Source of the DNA: Bigelowiella natans CCMP2755
Lineage: Eukaryota; Cercozoa; Chlorarachniophyceae
Assembly: GCA_000320545.1 (NCBI GenBank)
Contig: ADNK01001965.1
Coordinates: 1-52,500, forward strand
Length of the DNA stretch: 52,500 bases
Direction of reading: 5' to 3'
The notes under the pieces are model-generated. The model saw only the letters and a program-made list of their open reading frames with translations, ran no database searches and was not told where the DNA came from. Below, piece after piece: positions 11,940 to 32,859 of this stretch (positions are counted from its first letter, which is position 1; every line of letters begins with the position of its first letter). Both the position numbers and the translations under genes were made by a program.

Positions 11940-12651
11940 AATGGGCCTACCAGACCATAATCATAAAAATGACCATCTTGCATGCTGCAATATATCCTAG
12001 CTCGCGCATGACAAGATTCGAGTGATTGTAGTAACCCAATATGCCCCTTCGATGTGCGAGTAGTAGGCTAGGGATGCAAGTCGAGAGTCACTGCACTCAG
12101 TCTTACACCAAACGCTCTGCCCGCACAGCGAAGCTCTACATTTACTCAAATCTAGAAGTGCGTTCTCTGCATGAAGGAGGTGTAATGATGTGATTAAAAC
12201 TTCTCAATAGCGTTCTTTACATGATGTATGTACATGTGGCCGTCGAAGAAGCTACAGCTAACGTGTCGCACTTGCTATTTGCGAGCAGAACAAGAGTCCA
12301 CATATAGCAATTATCGCGCATGTATGCATGCATGCGATACTCGTACTGCCAGAGCCGCCAGCGTTGTGATTATCTGCAGACACATGTACGTATGGCTCAC
12401 AACAGACATACGTATATGTGACATATATTATAAATATTATACATATAAGTGCTCGTACAAATTTAATAGTACGCACAACAGGAGGCAAATAGTACGCAGT
12501 ACAGGCGCTCACAATGTGCAACAATTGCATCGAGATGATAGCATTGCTAAGGAAATTATTACACACACGAATTCCTCGCAGACGCGCCTAGTGCTCAGCA
12601 CACGCGTCTTAGCTTTGACGTATTCATTGTGCCCCATACATTGGTATTTGG

Positions 12652-12685
<34 letters not shown>

Positions 12686-12752
12686 GCACTACTACTCTAA
12701 ATTCTTTCCATCTTTGTTTGCTGGTACATGATACAAAGAGGATGAATGGTGA
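11940..12752. other. Intergenic with trinucleotide repeat, no gene seen
   Basis: This separates the 3' ends of two convergent genes. It contains a (TAC)n run at about 12651-12686 and a cluster of GCATGC-type palindromes at 12321-12335. No supported coding exon was found on either strand. Confidence 0.6.
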
Positions 12753-20461
<7,709 letters not shown>

Positions 20462-20469
20462 GTCAGCCT

Positions 20470-21700
20470 AGCCTCCACAAATCGATTCATCCCCCACCCT
20501 CCACCTTGGACTGGGCCCACATTTGAGCTGGAGAAAATGTCTCATGAATATCGCTGAACCAAGGGCATTTTTTGCTGCGACAATGGACATTTGCGAACGC
20601 ATCAACATCCGCGGAAAACATCAGTCGCAACAGTTTCGGAACAGGCGAAAATTCTGGAAAAATCCGAATTCGCCATTCTTGATTCCTTTTTTTTGTTTCA
20701 CTGCTGGTTGGTCCTCTCACTTGCCCACCAAAGTTGGTTCGAGCCCCTTCTTCCCTCAAACAGGAATGCTCAAGACTTGAATTCAGATGCTGTGGTGAAT
20801 TGATCCGCATTGTGAACCATCATCGGCATCTTGGAGTCACTTTCCAAAGCTCTTTATCGTTCCATGGGCATGTCACGGAAACTGCAACAGCAGCGAGGCG
20901 AGCCACTGGCAGGCTCAACTGCAGTTTTGCTGGGCACACAGACCTTCGCCCTGGAACTTGGGTTCATCTCTGGAATGCTCTCGTTCGCCCCGCACCAGAA
21001 TGCGGCTTGGGTTTCATTTCCCCCATTCTGCAAGCACGCTGTGGTGCCCTCCAGCCCTCGTCTGGTGGCCACACAGAGCAGTGCTGATGTGGCCAGGTTC
21101 TGGAGGTCCTTCGCCTTGGGTCCTCACGAGGGGTGGTGCTCTTTGTGAGTTCTCCCGCGAGATCATGACGCCCCACCACCTCCTGCTGTCCTGCCAGACA
21201 ACAACGACTCACATCAGGCTCAAATTTTGGAACAAAGTGCGACGCCTTCTCTTTGCGACAGCACTGCCTGCACAAACCACATCTGCCTCGCGCGCGCACC
21301 TGCAACCTGCAACAGTGTGCCATCGCGAACAGCACAAGGAGACTGTTGTTCTTTTGCGCACACGTGCATGTGCACACATGTCTAGATGTGTCGCAGGGAA
21401 CACGCGCCATCGCATCGTGCAGAAACGAGCAAACATGACATGAGCGCTGTGGTCGCCTCTCTGCACAGAAGCTGCGTGAGGATGACTATGTGACTGTTGA
21501 AAATTGCAATCATTTCATTAGATCCGTCTCATGTGTGTCGCACACACATTCGTGCATGCCACATTTCAGTGAAAACAGAAAGATGCGCACTTTTCCAGCT
21601 CATACAAGCTCAGAGGATTTGATGGTGTCAAATGTCACGTGCGTAGTAGCATCGTAACGTTACTGAAATGCGGTCTCTCGTTTATTTTTGATTGATCAAG
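20470..21700 (+). mobile_element. Degenerate LINE-type (non-LTR) retrotransposon fragment
   Basis: The + strand frame at about 20806-21060 reads HLGVTFQSSLSFHGHVTET and, further on, WNALVRPAPECGLGFISP. These match the end of non-LTR reverse transcriptases: the LGVxxDxxLxFxxHI block, then the LVRPxLEYG block that follows the thumb. In a shifted frame, about 21139-21254, comes MTPHHLLLSC followed by RLKFWNKVRRLL, like the His/Cys tail (ETxxHLLxxC) found after that domain in many elements. At least one frameshift separates the two parts and no long frame precedes them, so the copy is dead and 5' truncated. Its CACATG/TTGCAC-rich texture is shared with the other repeat blocks here. The family (RTE, Jockey or other) cannot be told. 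Confidence 0.72.
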
Positions 21701-21759
21701 CTGCTACGTGCAGCGATGTTATGCCCAAGCCAGCACACAATCATGATCGGTCTAATGAA

Positions 21760-22259
21760 TCAGTGAAGCTCGACCGTCGCCATCGACCGGGCCTCTAAAT
21801 CAACGTACACCCCGTCAGCTTCCCCTTCCACCCCTACAAATACCCTCCTCTGTTCTTGCCCCCCGTTTAGAAGAAGCACCACTAACGAGCCATCGGGCCG
21901 TGCGGCGGCCAACCCATCGATGCTATCTTTAGATACCGTCCTTAGGCTGTGGTCTAAAATCACAGAAGATCGTGGAAGGAAGCGGGTGGCCTGGCCGAAC
22001 GTGTAATAGCTTTGCCGGACGACAAGCTCAGGCTCTGTGCTGTTGTCCACCTGCACGTGCGCAAAGCAGAGGTTTCCGGCGTGGTTCGGACCTCCCCTTC
22101 CATCCATCTCCGGGTCGATGTCAACAAGCACATTCCAGTCCACCCTACGAGTAGTTCATCACATGATGTGCATGATCAGGCAGTGTTTGCAGCCGAACAA
22201 GCAGGATGCGACCAGCGCATTAACGTTTCCGACGGGTTTGGGCGGCGCGCGCGCGCGCG

Positions 22260-22295
<36 letters not shown>

Positions 22296-23424
22296 CTTTG
22301 GGGAATAAATCTATGGTACTTTACCAGCCCTCAACTCCGTTGTTGAGATCCCCGATCAAATCATGAGCGTATCTCCACGCCCTGTCCCATTCGGTAGGAT
22401 ACTGCTCGAAGTCATAACCGCAGGTACACCCCTCGGTCGCAAGCATGTGGTGGGATTTGCCGAAGTCGTCGTAGATGCTCGCCAGCTGATCGAAGTGGTC
22501 GCCGTCATACCAGTGCACTGCAGTTCCCCAGAGGTATCCAGCCGCCACCTCATCGCCCAGCACAGTCTTGGCCCAGCTCTCTACCCCACCCTTGTTGAAG
22601 TCGTAGTGCATGATGGCCTTCTTGGAGTCGCCTTTGCCGAACCTTTCCTCCAGAACAGGCCCGAGGTGGTCCCGGATGAAATCCCGCTGCTGCTCTGCCG
22701 TGTAGGAACACGCCTCCCATCCATTATTGTTCCAAAATCCAGGCTCGTTCTGTGCTGTAACTCCCCAGATGTCAGCGCCAGTGCGCTTCTCGTACGCTGA
22801 AATCCACTCGGCAAAGTACAGGGCCCACGCCCGGTGCACGTTCGCGTCGTCCTTGAGGCACGGGAGTTTGGAACCCACCATCGGATGATCTCCGTTCTTC
22901 ATCCACGATGGCGGGGACCAAGGCGACCCGAATACCTTGAGAGATGGGGCGGCGGGCTGGGAGCTGACCGCCTTGTTCGCATCGGTGAGGAAGTCGAGCA
23001 TGCCCAACTCCCCGTCCATGGTCAGGTTTCGATCGAAGTTGGTGATGTTAAGGTCGGTGGAATTGACGAAGTTGTAAGTCACTGGGGAGAAATCGCACGA
23101 GCCCATCGGCACTCGGGCCAGGCTGTACCTGAGGCCTTGCTCGGAGAAGTACATGTCGAGAACACGCTTCTGAGCCGATGAATTCAGTCTTTGGTACTGA
23201 ATTGCTGCAGCCTGAGTCAGCGCCCCACCGAATCCAAGCACCTCTTGACGCTTATTTGTTGGCTTCACAATCACTTGCAGGTCGGAGGCGGCACCTGCAC
23301 TCTGGTATGGGATGCTGGAGGTTGCCCAGCGCTTTCCGGAAGAGTCAGATGTGAGTGTTAGGCTTGCTGTACGAGCCTCGACGTTGGAGGCACACAGGAT
23401 GAAAACCAGGGAAGCAGCAAGCAT
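21760..23424 (-). CDS. GH30 glucosylceramidase (beta-glucocerebrosidase-like), secreted or lysosomal
   Basis: Two exons: 23424-22325 and 22144-21760, 494 residues, close to human mature GBA1 (497). The start codes for a clear signal peptide (MLAASLVFILCASNVEA). The barrel carries the family signatures: GFGGALTQAAA near the N-terminus, RVPMGSCDFS, FGSPWSPPSWMK, the acid/base glutamate in WGVTAQNEPGFW and the nucleophile glutamate in LATEGCTCG. The second exon completes GWVDWNVLVDIDP and the C-terminal beta-sandwich. It should cleave glucose from glucosylceramide or a similar beta-glucoside in the secretory or lysosomal space. The intron is short and holds a CG/TG run (22249-22293). Longer in-frame Mets exist upstream, but the signal peptide favours this start. 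The two-exon structure is simple beside its neighbours. Confidence 0.96.
22249..22293. repeat. Alternating (CG)n-(TG)n purine-pyrimidine tract
   Basis: A CG run of about a dozen bases joins a TG run in the single intron of the glucosylceramidase gene. Alternating purine-pyrimidine DNA of this kind can adopt Z-form. Confidence 0.9.
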
Positions 23425-23529
23425 TTTTGCGGGGCGTGCAACAGTGGCGGAGATTTTGGGTCGGGGGTCCTCCAGAGGGGATCGGAGCAACGGCCTCGCT
23501 ACAGGAGAGTTTGGTTGAATTTGCCCAAA

Positions 23530-23865
23530 AAACACACGTGTTTTTCGCAATGATTTACCTACGATTGTGCATGCGCGACATGTGCAGGTTGCGCTGTTGC
23601 GTGTCGGTTGGAGCACGAGGCAGTCATTTCCCCCGATGTTCGTGTGTGCAGCTTCGTTCGTGGCGAGCAGCGTGCAAGTTGGCTGTCACATGCAACATGC
23701 ACGTGACGCGCGCAGTCGGCAGCTAGCTGGAGGCAGACCACATGCAGTCAGGCGGACAATGAAAGTGTGTGGCAGTGCGTCATGCACACACTTGCAAACA
23801 TTGACGGCATTGTTGCGATGCCTGTGCCAAGCCTCTTTCATCACCACGAGAAACACACTGTGAGT

Positions 23866-23902
<37 letters not shown>

Positions 23903-24330
23903 ATGCTTTCACCTGGCATGCACATGATGGAAAGATGGAAAGACATGGTGGTAGTGGAAATCAATGGATCCAACAGCATCAGCGTCACAAGCTTTGTTGA
24001 TGTGTTCAATGAGTCTGTTTTTGCTGTGACACACGTTTGCGAAGGTTTGAAGATGCAGCGCAAACAACAGGACTTGCGAGAGCAAGACGATGCACATCAC
24101 ATGCGCACGTGTTGTTTGCTGTGCATCTGACATCTGGTGTCTGCACCAGTATTTGTGGTTGCATGCCACGACGCTGTGGAGGAGATACCACTTCTGACTC
24201 GGCTGGTGGGCCACAAATTAAGACATGCTCATCATGTGTGAATCACACGCGTCTGGTGTCTACGTGCCGCTTACTTCGCCAGATGAAAAGCATGCTCGAG
24301 CTTGGATACACTCTCTCTTTTCGTGTCATT
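23530..24330. repeat. Degenerate dispersed repeat block
   Basis: This is a gene-free stretch between the glucosylceramidase start and the importin stop. It has the same CACATG, GTGTG and TTGCGA-rich texture as the LINE remnant at 20470-21700 and a (CA)n run at 23867-23899. No protein motif survives that I can read. It is probably another decayed copy. Confidence 0.45.
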
Positions 24331-24337
24331 TAGCTAT

Positions 24338-27300
24338 CTATACTGTCGTCGCCGTTGTAGTCATTTTATCAATTTGTGCCTCTCTCTCGAGCCTTCGGAG
24401 CTGTTGGCGATAAGCCCGTGCGAAGCGCGTCCACCGACGACCAAAGGACTTGGCATCTGTCGTGTCGAGAATGCTGACGAGTCGCTCCTCGATAGGTTCG
24501 ATTCGGTTCGGGAGCTGCCCGCCACTTGTGAATAGATTCTCGTCCATTCCAACGCGTGGGATCTGGCAGAGGGCGCTCTTTACCCACAGTTTGACCGGTG
24601 GGGGAGGGGGGAGAGGATGGTGAGAATCCAGCGGTGGCACCTGCTGCTGCTATTGCGAAGGAGCATTGACAAACGCACACGTGTAGGTCCACACGGTGAT
24701 AGATTGTGAAGGTAGAACGAGAGCACAAACACACACACACAAGATCAATAAAATCAGAAGATGGACAACTATCTCTCCAGCGAAGTAAGGTGGCAAAATG
24801 ACGACGACGACGTCGACGACAGCATCAACATGCGAGGGTTTCTCCATTCGCGTTTAAACTATTTAAGTTAGCCGCCTTTCTGCCACCACCACCACCACCA
24901 CCACCACTACGAAAGAGCAACACAGCTACACTTGACCGCCACTTACGCAAAGAATGCGGTACGTGCTATCACTAGTGTTGCTGTTGAATGTCTCACCCCG
25001 CTTCCTCCTCCCCCCTTTTGTCGGCGCCGTATTGCATTGCTCTCGAGAGTGAGAAGGCTCCATATGACGTAGGAGGGAGAGCCTCGGTCTCCCTCATCCA
25101 AATGGTGTAAATCGGACAGAAATAGCCCCGTCAACGCTTCGACGCATGCCTTCGCAATCAGAAATCCGACTGGCTGCTGTTGCTGCTGCTGATGCTGCTG
25201 CAGTTCTGGAGCATCTAATAAACCGAAGCGACTTAGAAGCAGCAGATAATTGGACACATGACCACACTAACATACCTGCAGCTACAACAACTACTACTAC
25301 GATTATTTACTTTCCGAATTGGTCTTCATAGGCATCAAAAGGCTTCTGATTACAGCCTCCTCGCAAAGCTCGGCCCCCCCTTCCCCAAGTGGATGTACTG
25401 CTGCCTTTCCGTCCTTTCGGATGCGTGGGGGTAGGGCGAGGCCCACAAAGTCCGACCAAAACACCAGGACTGCCTTCTGGGCATTTCTCTGGAACATTTA
25501 CATAGTCAATGAGAGTAGACTGAGCGACATTTATGATGACGACGACGATGACGACGATGATGATCAAATGGGAAAAATGTGCAAGCTGTATCTCCAGCCT
25601 TGTGTCCGCTTATACGCACTTAGAAATTGTAGAATGCTGGTCCATTGGAGGTGACAGAGGGAGGGGGTATTAATAACGGGAATTTCAATGGGAAAGAGCA
25701 AGTTGCTGTCACTGTAGGATCCACCTCGTTCACTCTGACAGCGACAACAGAGGCCTGCAGCGTCGTGCTGAGAAGGGGCGTGTGTTGTAACAGGGCAATA
25801 GGCGCATGGCTCGCACACCGGATCTGGAGACGAAAGAAGTCTTCGACGTTATCACGGGCCTCGTTCATCGCTTCCAAAGACGGATAGCTGATTAAGAGGG
25901 ACGAGGAGACGACAGCCACGACACCAATATCTTCATGTTAATGTAAAGCCTCGAAGAGGATGAAGAAGGGGCAGAAAGGGAGGAAAAATAAGGGGAAGGG
26001 GGAGGGGGGAGGAGATTCATCAACTGAACCCGACAACTCAATCATCACCGTGTGAAGAATTCCTGTGCGACTTCCGTGACGGAAGAGAAGAGCTGCCGTT
26101 GGGACTCATGATCGGCTGATGCGAGCTCCACGACCAACACCGACAGCAGGTACAGCCAGGAAGGGTAATGCTTTCGAGAATATCTGTAGCAGGGAGGGGG
26201 CGAGAATGATAGTCGTAAGTTGTAGTTGTAGTAGTAGCAGTAGCAGTAAAAGTAAAAGCAGCAGCAAGGGAGATCCGTATTTGAGGGTGTCAGAGGAGGG
26301 GGGCAGGCAGACAGCGGAAATATCATGGAGGCCAAAATGAGAGCAATGGGCAGAAACAGAAGTCTAGGAGTGGAGGGAGAGGAGAGGGAGGGGGGGGGGG
26401 GGGGAGGGGAGCGGGAATGATGGCAGTGACAACGATTAAAAGTAAGGAAAATGTCTGCCAGCTACATACGCTTCGGTAAGAAATCTTAGCACGCCGCCGC
26501 CGCCCCCTGCTCCTTCCATCAGTACTGCAAATCTTCCCCTGACATTGCGTGCTGCATACTTCACGATGCTACACCACTCCTCCGCGGCATCAACACTGCT
26601 GTCAATAGCTCTCAATACCCCCTGCAGGCCTAGAATAGGCCATGCCTTCATTAGGAGGGCCCAGGCATCGATGCGGCTCTGATGACGACGAGGACGATGA
26701 TGGTGTATTCAAGGGAGAATGAAATCAAGCAAAGGACGGAGAGAACGATAACAGAGGGGGGTGGGGGGGGGGAGGGGAGCAGTAAAGCTAGTTACAAAGG
26801 ATCTGCGGCGTGCAGATATATGTCAGCGTTTTTGTCCGAATGTGCAAACCTGATGCATCGTCCGTTGTGCGTTCTTAGCTGCCGTGGTCCTTTGCGGAGC
26901 GAGCGCGCGGAAAATGACATTGAGACGTGTGAGGTCTGGCATGATGTCAACACTGCTGCCGCCCGCCTATTGAGAAGATAAATCAGAGAGACAACAACAG
27001 TACTCCAGTGGCAGCAGCACGTGTTTTGCATGCATGGTGATAGATGATATTCCAGGAAGAAGTAGAAGCACCATCATCGTCATCACCCATCGTCGTCGTC
27101 GTCATCGTCATCATCATCATCATCATCATCATCATCAAGATTCTTCGTCACACATCCGCATGGTAACAGTGTTTTGGTTGGCAGGTCCGGTTGCGCTTAC
27201 AATCACGGCCCTCCCATCACCTACCTGTTGCTTGTTATCATGCACCGTCGCCGCCGGTGCGTTCGGAGGTGGGGGGGACGCAACGTCGGCTCCCAGCTCT

Positions 27301-27518
27301 ATTTTCTGCGCTTTTCGATGCAATTCAGCAAGAATCGGGTCCAAGAGCAGTGAAATCTCGCTAAACTCTGCTCCACCCTCTCCCCCACTCCCTCTTCCTA
27401 ACCCCCCCCTGTCTCTGTCGCCGCTGTTGAATCGAGCTACTGCGACCAGTCCCTCTAGGATATCGAGTTCTTGGGCCAAGTCCATGAAAACGACCCCCGG
27501 GGGGGGGGAGACGTCATG

Positions 27519-27554
<36 letters not shown>

Positions 27555-28696
27555 ATGAGGATGATGCTGATGATGGCTACGTGATTGACCGCCATGGCGA
27601 GCTCTGATGAGGAGCTCGCTTATCTGGGCAAAGAGATCCGGGGAGACTTCTGAGGGCGCGGCCTCGCAAAGGTCCAGGAATGCCGAGGCGGTGGCGCGAA
27701 AGAGCGGTATTTGACGACGCTCGGTTTCTTCTTTGCTTTTTCCAAGGGCGGCTGAGCTGAACGGCAATCCATGCTCCTCCTGCGGCTGCTGGAAGAAGGA
27801 GAAGAAGATACGCATAACCCACGAGAATGCTTCCCTGAGGAGGAGAGGGCCTTCCTTTTCGTCGTCGTTTGCCACTCTCAGATACGGCGCCGCAGCACCG
27901 CACTGCCCAGAGATGGTTGGGGAGGGATGGATAAGGGGAGAAGGCAGTATCATAAGATCGCGTGTGATGATGATAATGATGATGATGATGATTTGTGTAT
28001 GTGTGTGTGTATTTATGTGTTTTATGTATGTTCATGGGGCCGCCATAGTATGGAATTGTCAGATATCCCTAGTGATCAAACTCCTTCCTCCTCCTCCTCC
28101 TCCTCCTCCTCCTCCTCCTCCTCTCTACTCCTTTCAACACTCATTTATTCTCGTCTCCTCTTATCTCCTCCTCCTCCTTCTATTCTCGAATTACCAGGGC
28201 TGTAGCGGTGGTGAGAACGTGTAGATTACTCGTCTCGCGACAAAGCCCGCCGCCGCACACGCCCCGGAAAAGCCTCATCAGCATGGACTTCCTGTTCTGG
28301 ATGGAGGAGGAAGAAGAAGAAGAAGAAGAAGAGGGAGAGACGGGCGATGCGTTCTCTTCACCATCCTCGCCATGGCCTTCTCTCCCTTCCAAGAGGACTC
28401 CTTGTTGTTGTTGTTGCATCTGTTGTTCCCTACTCTTCCTCCTCCTCGCATCGTTGACGATGTCCTGCGTAAGCTCCCGGATGAGAGACCGGAGAGCGAA
28501 AAGGGTCGCCTCTGTATGCCTCCAGTCGCCGCTACCATCAGCAACCGCAGGACCGCGGTCACCGCCAGCCCTTTCAAGCTCTTGCAGCAAAATACGAAGC
28601 AGCAGCTCGGGGCCAAGCACCTACTCATCATCATATAATCGCAATTATCATTGCTGTTAGTAGCGCGGCTTTCTCCCCCCACCCTCCCCCCCTCTC

Positions 28697-28733
<37 letters not shown>

Positions 28734-31700
28734 GCCCTCTCCCATCATTTTCATTCTCCTCCTCCTCCTCCTCCTCCCGACTTCGGGTTGTCGATCTATT
28801 TATCGCTGTGTCTTCTCCTCTCGTCGTATGACCCACCCACTCACTCACTCACTCGCAGTGCGCTTTCACGGAGTCCATCATCGATCGCCTCATAGCGGAA
28901 CCTCCGCAGCTCGCGCCGTCGCTCGGATTGTAACGATAGCGCGTCTGTTTGAATTTTGACAACGACAGTAACAACAACAACAACAACAACAATAACAACA
29001 ACGAGATCAGAGGCAGAGAGGCAATGGACAAGTCATCGTGGTGGTAGCCAATGCTACCGCTAACTTCTCATACCGTAGTTGCTTGGAAGGCGCAGGATCT
29101 TAATCGTGTCGCGCGCCGCGTTTTCGAACCCAGGGGCCATGGCCTGGATCTGTGCCTCCCTCACTTTCAGCACCAGTGGGGGGGTGTTGATGCCGTGGTT
29201 GTAGGTCAGATACCTGACGGTGATATATTGCGTATGCGAGTTGGTATTGTTGATGAGAGGGAAAAGGCGATGAAGATGCCGATGATGATGAAAATGATAG
29301 CGGAGATATCATTATTATGGCATCTGAAAGAAACTACATGATTCAAAACGATGAAGCTAATAGCAGACACACACGCGCGCGCAGCCCTAGATTATAGAAT
29401 CTTATTGAAAACTTCAACAACGAAATGCCATCTTGCATGCAGGACAAATACAATATCTCTGTTTTCGTCATCATCTTTATGAAACGCAAGTGTGTTGCTC
29501 TCATCGTTCAACTACGTCGCAACAGTCCTCCAGAACAAGAGGCCGTTGGAAGCTATCTCTGCCTCGGGGAAGCTTGTGCCTTTCAAAGATGATGCACGTA
29601 TGTGTGTGTGTGTGTGTGCGCGCGCGTATGTATGGGTAAATACTACTGAAAGGTTCTTCGGGCGCGTGTGTGTATATTAGATGATGCGTAATTAAGCCAT
29701 TATGATTTCGGTAGATTGCATCCGTTCCCCTCCCCCTTTCCCTCCTGCTCCTCCTCTCCTCTCCCCTCCCCCCCTCCCCGCTTCGTTTTTTAATATTCTG
29801 ATGTCGCGATCGCATATCGTCGTCGTCGTCGTCGTGATAGCCCTAAGTGTGCGCATGTTTGTGTTAGTATGCGTAAGCGCACAGGTCAGCGCCAAGTCCC
29901 CGATGAGCGTTCTCTGCTGCTGAAAGTCCTCGACGGTCGGGTCAAGCAGCAGCTCCACACATGCGTCGCAAATACGTGTCAGCATGCGAACGATCTCCTC
30001 GGCCTCGTTGTGCATCTGGAACGCCTGCTCCCCACCGCAGCTTCCGTCACTATTGGCACGTTGAAGAGCAGCCTCCTCGCTCGCAAGGACCATGAGACGC
30101 TGCCTTTGCGCCGCAGCAGAGGTCAGCAGCACCTCCAACACCGGTCTGTCGCCACCTGTGAAAAAATAGAAACAGCGGGGGGAGAGGGGGAGGGCGGGGG
30201 GGGGATTGGATGTTATGGTGATGGTGTGTGGATGTGGATGAGTAGCGCCCGTTGTCGCTTTGTATTCGGCGGCATCATCTTCCCTCATGCTCCCTGCACC
30301 CTCTACCACTTCCTACTCTTTACACAAAATACAACCAAACAACTACTACATCTACTCCTAGTACGATTACTTGTAGAGTAGTGGTCAAGCACGGTCTCGA
30401 TCATCTCGCGCGCTGCCTCCGAGCGAGCTTGCTTAGCTTTGGAGCCGCTCACACCGACAGCAGCTGGGGCGAGCATTAGAATGGGGTGGTGCGAGATCTG
30501 CGCCGCCGATATAACCTCGTCGCCATGCTCCGACCACGAAATCCACGCCCCGAAGCATCTGCCATCACATTATTGCAGATGTATTACTTCCATCGCAACC
30601 ATTAAGTAGCGCTTCCTTTCTCCTTCCGCGAGAAGGGACGGCAGGTGAAGAATGATGGGGATCATAGTGTGCGCATGCATGTTTTGTGTGGGTGCTGCTT
30701 ACACATACGTATCTCTGACCAAACAAACACAAACACCTATGCAAACGGATACACCGTGTTTACACACACACACACACACACACTCATTCACGCACGCACA
30801 CGCACACACACATACTCACGCCCACATCCATCTCACACATCTAGATGTGGAACGAATACAACAAATCCGATGCGTACACCGAAGTAATCCATGAGCCACT
30901 ACTACTACTACTACTCACTTGAACAGCCCAGCTTGAAACCCGACCTCCTCCTCTTCCTCCCCATTGTAATGGTGTTGGCCAAGACTCCCTCCGACGCGGC
31001 TATCATTCCTTAATGACTGCTGCTGCATAGAATATGTTATTTCGTCCGCTATGTAGACTAGCACGGAACGGCAATTCGCGTGGATTCCAAACTCTCGAAA
31101 GTCCTCCACGTTGTTGTGGCTGAGAGCTTCCACACCGGACGGAGGGGCGGCGGCCTCCTCAGCAACTAGGGTCAGGAACGCTAGCGAGGCTGCGGGGGGG
31201 AGCATGCGACTCTTGGCTCTCTCTAGAATCTCCGGAACAAGGTCATTCCAGCCAGCGTGCATCGCTAATGCTATTAGTCCTGTCATCAGCTTCTGTGCTG
31301 CAGGGTCGGCTGACGAGGGCAAGATTGCCCCGCCCCCTCTTCCTGCGGCAATGGAGCGCGCTGTAGCGATTTTCACCAGACTCTCGAACATTGAGGCACG
31401 GAGCCGCGGCAGGAGACCGGCAGGTAATCGATGGAAATCGTTGCAGATCTTTTCGTAGAGGGCCTTAGCGGCGAAAAAGGCCGCATTAGCACTCTCACCG
31501 GCGGATTCTGGGGGCAATCCCGAGAATTGGTGGAGAATCCTTTCAGAGATCTCCCACACCGCATCGGATGTTTGCCACGCACTAAGATACCGGTCAGCTT
31601 GGCCTGTGAAATGTTTTATAGTATTGTACACTTATCGCCGCGGAGAATGGTGGGGTAAGGCTAGCGAAGGATGAGGGGGGGGGGGCGGGGGGCTTGGATG

Positions 31701-32094
31701 TCGGTTCGCACAACACGCTCTCTCTATCAATGTGTCGTTGAATACTGATGACGGGACAACGTTGCTTCAATTTTTTTTTAAAGCAGGCGATGGAACTGGT
31801 CAAGGCGGTGTTATTAGGTGCATATTATGACTTCCATGCCCCTCAAGATAACGGACGGACACGTGTGTTGAGAAAGGTGTTTCCACTACCTCTAGCATCT
31901 TCTGAAGATCGCGGAGAATAAAGAACTGAGAGAGCCTCAAGCACTTTCTGAGCTTCAACATCTCCAGCGGCAAGGTAAGCAGACGTGGCGTGCGATGATG
32001 TATTTCCCAGAAACCCGGGCATATCAGCGGCAGAATGTGTCAATGGGGAGCTGCCCCCTCTCAGGAGTTCTTGCACCCATCTCGAGCTCGTCAT
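24338..32094 (-). CDS. Transportin-3/importin-13-type nuclear transport receptor, 16 exons
   Basis: Exons in phase: 32094-31890, 31603-30919, 30558-30371, 30155-29883, 29579-29516, 29213-29074, 28944-28853, 28620-28195, 27902-27201, 26966-26850, 26678-26466, 26170-26049, 25887-25725, 25488-25311, 25214-24997 and 24640-24338, 1362 residues. Human TNPO3 and IPO13 are near 920-960. The N-terminus matches the importin-beta fold of that branch: EAQKVLEALSVLYSP, then QADRYLSAWQTSD and FFAAKALYEKICNDFHRLP. Further family landmarks are CFGAWISW, EIASNGLLFWRTVA, DWRHTEATLFALRSL, LTRLNVIFRALAPQ and DNVEDFFRLQI, in the expected order. The extra length comes from inserts: poly-Ser, poly-Gly and two Gln-rich tracts (CTG repeats at about 27523-27553 and 25175-25200). 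It should carry SR proteins or similar cargo through nuclear pores. Start and stop exons are clear. The final exon acceptor has an alternative in a CAG run. Confidence 0.93.
27523..27553 (-). repeat. CTG/CAG repeat coding for poly-Gln
   Basis: Read on the minus strand this is a pure CAG run coding about eleven Gln, between His-rich and Pro-rich loops of the importin. It lies in an insert absent from animal homologues and is likely a disordered loop between HEAT repeats. Confidence 0.9.
28085..28123. repeat. (TCC)n microsatellite
   Basis: This trinucleotide run lies in the intron between importin exons 28620-28195 and 27902-27201, near the polypyrimidine side. Confidence 0.9.
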
Positions 32095-32859
32095 CCGTCT
32101 TTTCCCTCCTCCTTTACCATTCCTAAAGAGAATATAAGTTGGATTGATGAAGAGAACTATAGTGTGACCCTGGTTTGATACCCGATAATTCGGGACTGAT
32201 ACTTCCCTAACGCCGCCATTCTCAGAGCCGCTCTGGGGCTTTCCTTCTCTCCGAGCAAAGCAAACCCGGTGAGTACGACACACAGCATGAACACCCGAGG
32301 AGGATATACTCCCCGGTTGTTGCCCCGAAAGGCTGCATTTCGCGGCGGGGCCGGGCCGTAACCCATGGCCTCGATCCGGTTTTTGCTTCCGGGCGCGGTT
32401 CGGTTTATGCTGTTCTCGTGAATTTAAATCGCTGAGGAAATACCGATGATTTTTATCTGCGACAGAATTATTTGGCAGTTTTTTTTCCTTAGATGTACTT
32501 TCTGTTGTTTTTGTGTCGTTAAGTTCAAAGATTCGGAACTGGCCGGCCGAATCCGCATTTCGGCTGGCATCTGACATTTAGATTGGTAATTTCCTCGATG
32601 GAATATTTTCCATCTGATTCTTTTGATACCAGTCATGACGCACATATCAAATAGCTTGAGTTTTAGATATTATTTCTTCTCCCTTCCGATCCGTCTCACT
32701 CGGAGGTGATAAATTCCACGAAATGAATGGAAATCGACTGCATTTTGGATCGTTTTGAGCATATAAAAAACTGACGCAGTCGTAAAACAGCATGCCATAA
32801 ATTACGATACCCATAGCCGTTGAAACCGCTTTGTTCCCCCCCCCAGCCCTGCAGCTGCA
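32095..32859. promoter_or_regulatory. Divergent promoter region, importin (-) and MATH protein (+)
   Basis: About 765 bases separate the two start codons. No conserved coding exon is visible. The minus frame that runs through it has no domain and is taken as 5' untranslated sequence. A TATAAAA stretch at 32762-32768 lies about 95 bases upstream of the MATH start. Its role is inferred from position only. Confidence 0.45.

Noticed and set aside
27034-28224. Several long + strand frames with poly-Cys, poly-Pro or poly-Ser
   Set aside because: They are shadows of importin exons and of triplet repeats. No motif on the + strand.
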